Source: Aquisphaera giovannonii
GTDB lineage: Bacteria > Planctomycetota > Planctomycetia > Isosphaerales > Isosphaeraceae
Length of the DNA: 64,000 nt
NCBI RefSeq assembly: GCF_008087625.1
Contig: NZ_CP042997.1
Location: 8,432,001-8,496,000 of the forward strand
Direction: 5' to 3'
Both the position numbers and the translations under genes were made by a program. Below the pieces are notes generated by a model. The model searched no databases and was not told the DNA's origin. It was given only the letters and a program-made list of their open reading frames with translations. This document shows positions 37,093 through 45,466 of the stretch, in pieces. Every line of letters starts with the position of its first letter. Positions within the stretch are counted from its first letter, which is position 1.

Positions 37093-37939
37093 GCCGATCC
37101 GTCCGCACCAAGCGGGGCCGCTCGACGCCCCGGACCTGGAACGCCTGAGGGCCCTCACGCCGGCCCGAATCCTGACCGGTCGCGCCGGCGGCTCGTACCG
37201 GACCGCCACCCACCTCGAGCTCCGCGCCGACCACGCCGCCGCCCGGGACGCCGTGCTCGCCGGCGTCGATCTCGCCCATGACTTGGGGGAGACTTTCGCG
37301 GATCGCTGGGGCCTCTTCGAGGTCCGCACCCGGGCGCAAACCCGACAGGAGTTCCTCCTCCGCCCGGACCTGGGCCGGGCGCTCGACGACGCCTCCCGCG
37401 AGGCGATCCGCCGCGAGTGCCCCGCGGCGGTGGACCTCCAGGTCGTCCTCGGCGACGGCCTCTCCGCGATGGCCGTCCGCGCCCAGGTCCCGCGCCTGCT
37501 CCCGCTCCTGCACGAGGAGGCCCTCGCCCGCGGCTGGCGATGGGGCCGGCCGTTCCTGGTCCATCGCTGCCGCGTCGGCGTGCTCAACGACATTGGGGAG
37601 ATCCTCGACCCGGCGGTCGTCGTCCTCCTCATCGGCGAGCGTCCCGGCCTGGCGACCGCGGAGAGCCTCTCGGCCTACATGGCATTCCGCCCGCGCCCGG
37701 ATCACGACGACTCGCGGCGGAACCTCATCTCCAACATCCACGCCCGCGGCGTCCCGATCCCCGAGGCCGCCCGCCGCATCGCAGCCCTCGCCCAGCAGAT
37801 GATGACGCTGTCCACCAGCGGCGTCGCCGTGAAGGAGAGCGGCATCCTCTCCATGCCCGCGTCCAACCGGAAAGGCCTCGATACCCCACCCGTGCTCCCA
37901 GGGAGCCGCCCGTTGCGGAAGGCCGATCTTGAGGCTTGA
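37079..37939 (+). CDS. eutC: Ethanolamine ammonia-lyase small subunit
   Basis: 286 residues. Family blocks are LTPARILTGRAGGSYRTATHLELRADHAAARDAV, VDLQVVLGDGLSAMAV, GRPFLVHRCRVGVLNDIGEIL, VVVLLIGERPGLATAESLSAYMAFRP and NLISNIHARGVPIPEAARRIA. It completes the B12-binding site with EutB. ATG 37079 has GGGAGG 5 bases upstream and overlaps the permease gene by 14 bases. No eutA reactivase or microcompartment shell gene is present in the window, so this is the compact type of ethanolamine operon. Confidence 0.95.
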   Translation: MNELEPIRPHQAGPLDAPDLERLRALTPARILTGRAGGSYRTATHLELRADHAAARDAVLAGVDLAHDLGETFADRWGLFEVRTRAQTRQEFLLRPDLGRALDDASREAIRRECPAAVDLQVVLGDGLSAMAVRAQVPRLLPLLHEEALARGWRWGRPFLVHRCRVGVLNDIGEILDPAVVVLLIGERPGLATAESLSAYMAFRPRPDHDDSRRNLISNIHARGVPIPEAARRIAALAQQMMTLSTSGVAVKESGILSMPASNRKGLDTPPVLPGSRPLRKADLEA

Positions 37940-37992
37940 TATCGCATTCCGTAAACTGACAGCATTGCTATCAAGGGCCTGGAGCCGTATCG

Positions 37993-38247
37993 ATGCCCGC
38001 CGTCACCATCCGTAATCTGTCCGAGGAAGCCCACCGCGCCCTCAAGGTGCGGGCGGCCCATCATGGCCGCAGCACCGAGGCCGAGATGCGCGCGATCCTG
38101 GAGGCGGCGGTCCGCCCGGCGGACCGCGTCCGCATCGGCTCGGCGTTGTCCTCGCTGGGTCGGCGGGCGGGGTTGAACGGAGCCGACGTCGAGGCACTCG
38201 AACGGGCCCGGGACGGGAAGCCCGCCGATCCCATGAACATCGAATGA
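37993..38247 (+). CDS. FitA/VapB-type antitoxin (Arc-like ribbon-helix-helix)
   Basis: 84 residues. The N-terminus PAVTIRNLSEEAHRALKVRAAHHGRSTEAEMRAILEAAVR is the ribbon-helix-helix DNA-binding region of FitA-like antitoxins; the C-terminal tail should wrap the toxin. GGAG precedes ATG 37993. The stop overlaps the toxin ATG by 4 bases. Such pairs repress their own promoter. Confidence 0.92.
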   Translation: MPAVTIRNLSEEAHRALKVRAAHHGRSTEAEMRAILEAAVRPADRVRIGSALSSLGRRAGLNGADVEALERARDGKPADPMNIE

Positions 38248-38687
38248 TCGTCCTCGACACGAATGTCGTCTCGGAGGCGATGAAGCCGAAGCCGGCCGCC
38301 GTCGTCGTCGACTGGCTGGATGAGCAGGCGGCCGAGACGCTCTACCTCTCCAGCGTCACCATCGCCGAGTTGCTGTTCGGCATCGGCTCGCTGCCCGAGG
38401 GCCGTCGCAAGCAGAAGCTCATGACGGCCGTGGACGGGCTCCTCCACCTGTTCGACGGCCGCATCCTCCAATTCGATACCGACGCCGCTCGCCGCTACGC
38501 CGACCTGGCCGTCGCGGCCCGTGCCGCGGGTAAAGGCTTCCCGACGCCGGACGGCTACATCGCCGCCATCGCCGTCGCCCGCGGCTTCCTGGTCGCGACC
38601 CGGGACGCCATCGCCTTCGAGGCCGCGGGCGTCGCCGTGATCAACCCGTGGGAGACGAAGAAGGGCAGACCATCGAGAGGGACATGA
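38244..38687 (+). CDS. FitB/VapC-type PIN-domain toxin
   Basis: 147 residues. PIN-domain acids are present: D5 in VLDTNVVSE, E42 in TIAELLFGI, D103 in TPDGYIAAIA and D121 in ATRDAIAF. VapC-like toxins are Mg-dependent RNases, usually acting on tRNA or rRNA. Translationally coupled to the antitoxin (ATGA overlap). The last ten residues are basic and probably not part of the fold. The pair opens the accessory region that continues to 49585. Confidence 0.93.
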   Translation: MIVLDTNVVSEAMKPKPAAVVVDWLDEQAAETLYLSSVTIAELLFGIGSLPEGRRKQKLMTAVDGLLHLFDGRILQFDTDAARRYADLAVAARAAGKGFPTPDGYIAAIAVARGFLVATRDAIAFEAAGVAVINPWETKKGRPSRGT

Positions 38688-38855
38688 TCCAGCGAGGGCC
38701 TCGCTCAGGCAATCCAGGTTGTTCAGCCGGGCGTCAAAAGAGAACTGAAGCCGGCAGCCCCCCCGAGGAGTCGACCCGGCCGACGGCGATCCGGTTAGGC
38801 CTCGAATCCTGCTTCCGCCCCCGGGGGCGACCTCCTAAGGACCTCTAAAAGCGCT

Positions 38856-38999
38856 ATGTCCCCTTTTTCCTGCCCTCCCCGTTTTCCTGTCCCCGTTTTC
38901 CTGTCCGCGCCATGTCCCCGTTTTCCTGTCTGTCCCCGTTTTCCTGTCCGCTATGTCCCCGTTTTCCTGTCGAGCGCTATGTCCCCGTTTTCCTGTCGC
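38856..38999. repeat. Array of short direct repeats, GTCCCCGTTTTCCTGTC type
   Basis: About seven copies of a CTATGTCCCCGTTTTCCTGTC-like unit (some truncated to CCCCGTTTTCCTGT) follow one another with spacings of 0-6 bases. No transposase is adjacent. The unit shares the core ATGTCCCCGT with the GACATTCTG array at 45220-45320 (read on the minus strand). Confidence 0.85.
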
Positions 39000-39123
39000 G
39001 TTCCCTACCGCTCGGCGGATGATGGCAAGACCAATGGCAATCGTGACCGCGACCTGTATGCTGATGATGTCCGCACTTCAAGGCTTCAAAGCCTGACTTA
39101 GGCGCGATCGCAGGAGATAGACT

Positions 39124-40638
39124 ATGCAGTCGGGCCCAATGCGGGTCGAAATCACCGAGGCCCTCCTCGACGCCTTTCCTGACAGTGGCGATATGTGTCT
39201 GGTAGTCGAGCGTGCCGACATCGGTACTCGGTTCACTAATTACCTCGTAGGCGGCGTCACCTACGAGCAGGCCCTCCACTCGCTCATTAGCAACTACGCA
39301 GACCCCCAAGATCAGCTTTTGCCGCTCCTGAGGGAAGCCCAGCATAAGAACCCCAAGAACGACAAGCTGCGGGGAGTAATGAATAAGCTGGCAGAGCTGG
39401 AGCTGGACTTCGCCTCACTGCGACCCGACAGGAGTTTTGGCGAGGCCGAGCGAATCGTGCTCAAGGGGGTGGCATTCGAGGACGTCGCCGTCTGGGTCGA
39501 GAAGCTCAAGGCGAAGCGTCGCGCTGTCTGTCGCATCGAGCCTCAGCCGCAGGCCGAGACAACGGCCGGGTTCGGCTCAGGCTTTTTGGTCGCCTCGGAC
39601 GTCGTGATCACGAACTTCCACGTCGCCAAGCCCTTCTGGAACGACGAGGCGAGGGCCCGTCGCGTGGTGCTTCGGTTCGGCTACGAGACCGATTCCAAGG
39701 GGATCAATGTCTCGGAAGGCGTGGAATACCGGCTAGCGACTGTCTGGCGCGGGCCGGGGACGCCGAGCGAGGGGCTGGCCGAGCGACCATGGCAAGTGCT
39801 TAGCAGCCCCGAGGACAACCTGGACTACGCCCTGCTGAGACTCGATAAGCCAGCCGGCACCGACCGCATCGACGGGGTCGAGCGGGGCTTCCTAACACTG
39901 ACCTCTTGGCAGCTCAACGAAGATGATCCGCTTCTGATCCTCCAGCACCCGAGTGCCGCGCCACTAAAGCTCTCGATCGGAGCGGTTCAGAGCCTGGACC
40001 TTCCCAGTCATGTGTTCTACATAGTGAACACAGAAGGAGGATCGTCCGGCTCCCCCTGCCTGAACCAGAGGTTGGAGACGGTTGCGCTACACCGCCAAGG
40101 TGAGTCATCGAGGAATCGCGGAGTCACGTTCAAAGCGATCCACGAGGACTGGTCCAGCCGAGTTGATGCGCTTAAGGTCCAGGGGGTATTCTGGCTGGCG
40201 AACCAAGGCGCCATGATCCCCGAAATCACGTCCGCTTCGCTCGCGAAGAAATGGACCGGGGCACCGTCGGGCGACTCCGGAACGTCCCCGGATCATCGTG
40301 CCACTGGGGTGTCTGAGCACAGCCTAGCAACCGCGGTCCCCCCAAGAGGACTGGATGAAGAGCTGCGTCTCTTGCTGAGGCCGTTGATGGGTGACCGCGA
40401 CAACCGGCGAGCTAGGCTGACCAGAGCCTTCAGCAACTACCCTGGCCTGCTCGACCGTATCAACCTCGATGGCGAGACTGGGGTTTTCCTGTCCAACCTT
40501 ATCAACACACTCCGCGAATACGGCGAGGTCGAGCGTGGCGAACCCGCCTTGCACCGGCTCTTGGTTCCGATCAAGGAGGAGGTCGGGGTCCGCGATAGGG
40601 AGCGGATTGAGGAGATCCTCCGCAGCCACCCTCGGTAG
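39124..40638 (+). CDS. EAD1-trypsin-like protease of a conflict system
   Basis: 504 residues. Residues 1-90 look like effector-associated domain EAD1 (EITEALLDAFPDSGDMCLVVE, ending LLREAQHKNPKNDKLRGV). A trypsin-like domain follows with the triad H166 (TNFHVAKPF), D234 (DNLDYALLRLD) and S308 (GGSSGSPCLN). The last 95 residues (from about 411) form a second small helical domain with LREYGEVERGEPALHRLL, resembling other effector-associated adaptors. An AGGAG site lies 8 bases before ATG 39124. GC content and codon use are less extreme than in neighbours such as the eut genes, suggesting acquisition. The STAND gene follows 23 bases after the stop; the protease is the likely effector that the STAND protein recruits or unleashes. 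Confidence 0.85.
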   Translation: MQSGPMRVEITEALLDAFPDSGDMCLVVERADIGTRFTNYLVGGVTYEQALHSLISNYADPQDQLLPLLREAQHKNPKNDKLRGVMNKLAELELDFASLRPDRSFGEAERIVLKGVAFEDVAVWVEKLKAKRRAVCRIEPQPQAETTAGFGSGFLVASDVVITNFHVAKPFWNDEARARRVVLRFGYETDSKGINVSEGVEYRLATVWRGPGTPSEGLAERPWQVLSSPEDNLDYALLRLDKPAGTDRIDGVERGFLTLTSWQLNEDDPLLILQHPSAAPLKLSIGAVQSLDLPSHVFYIVNTEGGSSGSPCLNQRLETVALHRQGESSRNRGVTFKAIHEDWSSRVDALKVQGVFWLANQGAMIPEITSASLAKKWTGAPSGDSGTSPDHRATGVSEHSLATAVPPRGLDEELRLLLRPLMGDRDNRRARLTRAFSNYPGLLDRINLDGETGVFLSNLINTLREYGEVERGEPALHRLLVPIKEEVGVRDRERIEEILRSHPR

Positions 40639-40661
40639 CCCCCGGGTCGGATGATTCGGGG

Positions 40662-43600
40662 GTGTATCACCGGCCTCGCGTGTTCCAGGCGCCGCGGCTG
40701 CCTGCGCATTACGTGAAGCGCGTGCGGAAGTTCAGCGAGGTGATGGCCGGTCTTCTCGCGCGGGGGTCGGATCATCCGGGCGTGCTAGCGATCACGGCGA
40801 TCGCGGGGATGGGAGGCATCGGCAAGTCGACGCTCGCCGCGGCACTCACTCACGACCGCAGGGTCCAGACCCGCTTTCCAGACGGTGTGCTCTGGGCCAC
40901 CCTCGGGCAGGAGCCGGCGACCTCGGCCCGCTTGGGCGAGTGGCTCCAAGCGATGGGGGGTGAGGCGCACAAGTCGATCGATGTAGAGGAACTCTCCGCT
41001 CGCCTGCGGGCGATATTCGCCGACAAGGCCGCTCTGCTAGTAGTTGACGACGCCTGGGAACCGGAGCATGTCACGCCGTTTCTTGTCGGCGGTGATGCCT
41101 GCCGCGTCCTGATCACGACGCGCCGTGCCGCCGTGGCGGAAGAGGTGGGATCGCGGGTCTTCCCGCTCGACGTGCTCAGCATCGACGAGTCGCTCGAACT
41201 TCTCTCCAGCTATCTGAAACGCGATCTGCGACCCGAGGAACAGAAGGACGCCCGGCGCATGGCGGAAGCGGTCGGACGACTTCCCCTAGCGCTCACGCTG
41301 GTCGCGGCGAGGCTCGGACGGGGCGTATCGTGGAGCGATTTGTCTGACGCCCTTGAGGCAGAGGTCGGGCGGCTCGGGCAACTTGAAAATCCTCGTCAAC
41401 GTTGGAAACCTCAGCCACGGCTGATAGCGACATTTAACACGAGCCTCCGCGCCCTTAGTGTCGATGTCCCGGTTGCTTACGACGCATTCCTCTGGCTAGG
41501 TGTGCTGCCCGAAGACACTACGATCACTGCCGCGGCAGCCGCGACGATTTTCGGCCTGCCGGAAGGCGATGCCGACGACATTCTCGAGGTGCTCTGGGCC
41601 GAATCGCTGTTGATGCCCGGGGATGCCATTGTCCAGAACGGACGGACGTGGCGGGCCTATCGCATTCACGACCTCCTGCACGACCATGCCGGCACGCTAC
41701 TGATAGCCCCGGTCGCGGTGGCAAGCGAGCGGGACCTCCCGGGTCTGGGCCTGACGATGGTAGAGGCTCACTCGCGCCTGCTGGGTCGCTACAGGGCTCG
41801 GACGCGGCAAGGCCAGTGGCACACGCTCCTCAACGACGGCTACATCCACTCCCGACTCACATGGCACTTCGAGAAGTCAGGGACCTCGGAAGCGATTCAC
41901 GACCTGCTCCGCGAGGAGACTTTGGAAGGACGCAACGGCTGGTTCGAGGCCCGAGAACGACTTGGGCAGGTGGCGGGTTACCTGGACGATCTGATGCGTG
42001 CCCGACGACTGGTGGACGACGTTGGCTTCGGGCAGCGACCGCTTCTCGGGCTCCAGTGCCGCTACGCGCTGATGGCGGCATCCCTCAACAGCCTGGCCAG
42101 CAGCATCCCGGGCGAGTTGCTTGCCGCGCTTGTTCAAAACAAACTCTGGGTGCCTGCCCAGGCGCTCTCCCTGGCGAGACAGATCCCATACCCCCGCTCG
42201 CGGGTCAAGGCACTGGCCGCGCTGGCGCCGCACCTCCCGCCGTCGCTGATGATCCAAGCTCTAGAGGCGGCACGGGCAATCGGGGATGAGAGGTTGCGGA
42301 CCGACGCGCTGATTGCTTGCGCGCTGCACCTCCCGGTGGCGGAGCGCGACCGGGCCCTCGCTCAGGCCCTGGAGGCGGCCCGGACGATCAAACACGATTG
42401 GGACAAGTCTCACGCACTGGTTGCCCTGGCGCCACACCTCTCGCCACTGCTGACCCCCCAGGCCCTGGAGGCAGCCCGGACGATCAGGGACGAAGAATAT
42501 CGAACCTTGGCTATGCTCGCCCTGGCGCCTCATCTTTCGGGTCTCGAGCGCGACCGCGTCCTCGCCCAGGCGCTGGAGGCGGCGAGGGAGACGTGGAATC
42601 CGTGGCGGCAGTCCGGGTTGCTGATCGGCCTCGCGCCGAGCTTGCCAACGCCGCTGATCTCCCAGGCCCTGGAGACGGCGCGGGCGATCGGGGACCAAAG
42701 GGCGAGGACGAGTGTACTGGTCGCCCTGGCTCCTCGCCTCCCGGCACAGGAACGAGATCGCGTCCTCGCCCAGGCCCTGGAGGCGGTGCGGACGATCGGA
42801 GACCAGGAGGCGAGGTCCCGCTATCTGGCCGTCGTGGCGCCGCATCTTTCGGGTCTCGAGCGCGACCGCGTCCTCGCCCAGGCGCTGGAGGCGGCGAGGG
42901 CGATCCGGAGTCCGTGGCGGCAGTCCGAGGTGCTGATCGGTCTTACGCCGCAATTGCCAACGCCGCTAATCTCCCAGGCTCTGGAGACGGCACGGGCGAT
43001 CGGGGACGAGGTGGCGCGGTCGGGCGCACTGGTCGCCCTGGCTCCGCGCCTCCCGGCACAGGAACGAGATCGCGTCCTCGCCCAGGCCCTGGAGGAGGCG
43101 AGGGCGATCGGGGACCGGAGCGCTGGGACCCGCGCGATGGCCGCCCTGAAGCCGTATCTCCCGGCGCCTGAGCGCGACTACCTCCTCGCCCAGGCACTGG
43201 AGGCGGCACTGGCGATCGAGTACGAGGCGGCGCGGTCTGACGCGCTCGTCATCCTAGCGCCGCACTTCTTGACGCCCGAACACGACCGAGTGCTCGCCAA
43301 GGCTCTTGAGGCCGCGCGGGCGATCGAGTACGAAGGAGACCGGTCCCGCGCGCTGGCCGCTCTAGCGCCGCACCTCCCACCGCCGCTGGTCCCCCAGGCC
43401 CTGGAGGCGTCCCTTGCGATCAGAGACGAAAGGGAGCGGTCGCTGGCGATTGCCTCATTGGTGCCGCACCTCCCGCCGGCACTGATCCCCCGGGCACTGG
43501 AGGCAGCACTGGCGATCGAGTACGAAGGAGCCCGGTCCCGAGCGCTGGCCTCATTGGTGCCGCACCTCCCGCCGCCGCTAATCCCTCAGGCCCTGGAGGC

Positions 43601-44345
43601 GGCGCGGGCAATGGAACGGGACTGGGATCGGTTCAACACGCTTGCCGCGTTGGCGCCACACCTGCCACCAGAGCTGTTCTCCGAGGCCCTTGCGACGGCG
43701 CGGACGATCGGGGACGAAGTGGCGCGGTCGGGCGCACTAGTCGCCTTGGCGCCACACCTCCCGGCACAGGAACGAGATCCCGCACTCGCGCAGGCCCTGG
43801 AGGCGGCGCGGGCTATGATACGGGACCGGGATCGGTTCACCGCGCTGGCCGCGCTCGCGCCGCACTTGCCACCATCGCTGGTCTCAGATGCACTGGAGGC
43901 AACGCGGACGATCGATAGCGACAACGCGAGATCCGTCGCGCTGGCCGCCCTGGCGCAACGCCTGCCACCGCCGCTAATCCCCTGGGCCTTGGAGACGGCG
44001 CGGGCGATCGAGAACGAAGGAGACCGGTCCCGAGCGCTAGCCGCCTTGGTGCCGCATCTTCCACCGCCGCTGATCCCCCAGGCCCTGGAGACAGCCCTGG
44101 CGATCGTGGAGGAGGGATCGCGGTCCCGCACCCTGGCCGCCCTGGAACCGCGGCTTCTGGCGCTACCCATTTGGGACCTTCATCCCCTCTGGAACACGAC
44201 GCTTGAAGCCTCGTCGATGCGTACACGCCGCGATCTGCTAGGCGATCTAAGTATTCTGCACGCGGTTCTTGCGAAGGTCGGCGGGGCAGAGGCAGTCGCT
44301 GAGACCTACTGGGCAATTCGAAACGTGGGGCGCTGGTGGCCTTGA
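40662..44345 (+). CDS. NB-ARC STAND ATPase with about 20 helical repeats
   Basis: 1227 residues. The NB-ARC module has P-loop GMGGIGKS (49-56), Walker B LLVVDD (125-130), the ITTRR sensor (151-155), the GRLPLAL motif (205-211) and a YRIHDLLHDHA MHD-like motif near 340. From about 505 to 1165 there are roughly 20 repeats of a 32-37-residue helical hairpin, consensus QALEAARAIGDE..RSRALAALAPHLPPPLI; some alternate with an inserted PAQERDRVLA. STAND proteins are molecular switches that oligomerise on ligand binding; the repeats are the likely sensor. The start is GTG 40662 (YHRPRVFQAPRLPAHYV); no ATG is better. It has no N-terminal effector domain, so the effector must be supplied by the adjacent EAD-protease gene. 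Confidence 0.9.
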   Translation: MYHRPRVFQAPRLPAHYVKRVRKFSEVMAGLLARGSDHPGVLAITAIAGMGGIGKSTLAAALTHDRRVQTRFPDGVLWATLGQEPATSARLGEWLQAMGGEAHKSIDVEELSARLRAIFADKAALLVVDDAWEPEHVTPFLVGGDACRVLITTRRAAVAEEVGSRVFPLDVLSIDESLELLSSYLKRDLRPEEQKDARRMAEAVGRLPLALTLVAARLGRGVSWSDLSDALEAEVGRLGQLENPRQRWKPQPRLIATFNTSLRALSVDVPVAYDAFLWLGVLPEDTTITAAAAATIFGLPEGDADDILEVLWAESLLMPGDAIVQNGRTWRAYRIHDLLHDHAGTLLIAPVAVASERDLPGLGLTMVEAHSRLLGRYRARTRQGQWHTLLNDGYIHSRLTWHFEKSGTSEAIHDLLREETLEGRNGWFEARERLGQVAGYLDDLMRARRLVDDVGFGQRPLLGLQCRYALMAASLNSLASSIPGELLAALVQNKLWVPAQALSLARQIPYPRSRVKALAALAPHLPPSLMIQALEAARAIGDERLRTDALIACALHLPVAERDRALAQALEAARTIKHDWDKSHALVALAPHLSPLLTPQALEAARTIRDEEYRTLAMLALAPHLSGLERDRVLAQALEAARETWNPWRQSGLLIGLAPSLPTPLISQALETARAIGDQRARTSVLVALAPRLPAQERDRVLAQALEAVRTIGDQEARSRYLAVVAPHLSGLERDRVLAQALEAARAIRSPWRQSEVLIGLTPQLPTPLISQALETARAIGDEVARSGALVALAPRLPAQERDRVLAQALEEARAIGDRSAGTRAMAALKPYLPAPERDYLLAQALEAALAIEYEAARSDALVILAPHFLTPEHDRVLAKALEAARAIEYEGDRSRALAALAPHLPPPLVPQALEASLAIRDERERSLAIASLVPHLPPALIPRALEAALAIEYEGARSRALASLVPHLPPPLIPQALEAARAMERDWDRFNTLAALAPHLPPELFSEALATARTIGDEVARSGALVALAPHLPAQERDPALAQALEAARAMIRDRDRFTALAALAPHLPPSLVSDALEATRTIDSDNARSVALAALAQRLPPPLIPWALETARAIENEGDRSRALAALVPHLPPPLIPQALETALAIVEEGSRSRTLAALEPRLLALPIWDLHPLWNTTLEASSMRTRRDLLGDLSILHAVLAKVGGAEAVAETYWAIRNVGRWWP

Positions 44346-44481
44346 TTCAAGACGTGATATCATCATATGGTTAATAACCGTCAGTTCCACGGTGTCCTTC
44401 CGGCACGCAAGGCGTCGGGGTTACGAGGCGGGGGAAGACCAAACGGGGGAAAGCCAAACGCAGGAGGGAGCCAAAGGGCCG

Positions 44482-45221
44482 GGTCGCCCCGGGTGATTGC
44501 TCACCCGGGGCTCCCGCAGATCCGGACGTGCGGATTTCCCGCATCCGGCTCGTCATCCCAGGAGTCCGCGGCCTGCGCGGCCCGTCGTCGTTGCGTGGAC
44601 ATGGCCCCGGTCTCGGTGTACCGGTCATGTTTCCCTCCGACGGGTCCCGAGATGGCGCCTCCTTCCCTCCACGGGGTCCCTCGGGCTGGTTCCCCCGCCT
44701 CGTCGGTACTATGAGGCGCTCCGACTCCCCGCCGCCCGTCTCGGCCCGCTTCGTTGCCTTCGCGAGCCCGATACCATCGCTCCGCCCGTGATTCGCTCCC
44801 CTCGGCCGTGGGCGACCCACCGGGGGCCTGGGAGTTTGGTCATCCGGCCTCCCGATCCGGAGGTTCGATGGAGACGTCGGGGCCTCCCAAGTTCCCGGGG
44901 AACCCTGATGGCCGTTGCCCGTGCTCTCCGACCCCGGCGGGACCGGGCGCGCCCTGTGGGGCCAGGTGCGGCGACGCCCGGCGCGGCCCCCGCCCATGAC
45001 CACGACGAGGGCTCCCCGCGCCTTCCATTTTCGGGGCTCAATCACACGACCTTCGGCCTGGCTGTCTACGCTTCGCAGGATGGGTCGCCCCATCGCCACG
45101 CAAGACTCGCTTCTGGCTGCTGGCCCGGCTCTGCCAGGCGGGATTGGTTACCCGCAGGGCTCCGACGAAAGGTTTCCGAGTTCGAGCTCATCCTCCTTTC
45201 CACAGGCTTCACTTGGCGCAA
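44482..45221 (-). mobile_element. Group II intron remnant lacking its reverse transcriptase gene
   Basis: The minus strand carries a complete domain V (44518-44551) followed by a domain VI-like hairpin (44487-44510). The 5' end is probably at TTGCGCC, complement of 45215-45221, close to the GTGCG consensus; both ends are approximate. Between them the sequence contains intron core-like stretches (for example CGGAGCCCTGCGGGTAACC and GGGAACTTGGGAGGCCCC) but only about 740 bases in total. No reverse transcriptase/maturase frame exists; a start-like ATGTCCACGCAACGACG is followed within 60 bases by domain V, as if the coding part was deleted. Confidence 0.7.
44518..44551 (-). ncRNA. Group II intron domain V
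   Basis: 34 bases on the minus strand, beginning GAGCCGGATGCGG and ending ACGTCCGGATCT. It has the catalytic AGC triad at positions 2-4, a GAAA tetraloop, a two-base AC bulge and two helices of the expected lengths, all as in the domain V consensus. Confidence 0.85.
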
Positions 45222-45325
45222 GGACATTCTGATTCCTTTCGGGAGCCGACGGGGGAGCCGACGGGGAGGGGGAGCCGACGGGGACATTCTGGAGCCGACG
45301 GGGACATTCTGATTCCTTTCGGCTG
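45220..45325. repeat. GGACATTCTGATTCC / GGAGCCGACGGG repeat cluster
   Basis: Two copies of GGACATTCTGATTCCTTTCGG bracket four copies of GAGCCGACGGGG; two of those continue into GACATTCTGG. The left copy abuts the 5' end of the intron remnant. A related ACGGGGACATTCTGGA lies near 46370. Confidence 0.8.
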
Positions 45326-45466
45326 GATGGATAATCTGGGTCATTGGTCTCCTCGGTCCTCTTTGATGAGTGGCTGGGAATGGCCCGACTGTGTACTCCG
45401 ATTGCCGGGCTGACCGATCGCTGGGACAATCGAGGTTCCCGGGTGAACCCGGCATGAGGGACCGCC

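Larger units (their letters stand above)
44346..45466. other. Gap between STAND and Uma2 genes: intron remnant and repeats
   Basis: About 1.1 kb. Nearly all of it is explained by the group II intron remnant (44482-45221) and the GACATTCTG array. Open frames on both strands here (for example minus strand 44371-45099) are translations of intron RNA, not genes. Confidence 0.75.

Noticed and set aside
38856-38999. CRISPR array or coding sequence (a small Pro/Phe-rich frame)
   Set aside because: Repeats abut with no unique spacers; the frame is a by-product of the repeat.
44371-45099. Minus-strand protein of 242 residues
   Set aside because: It is the translation of group II intron RNA, including domain V.
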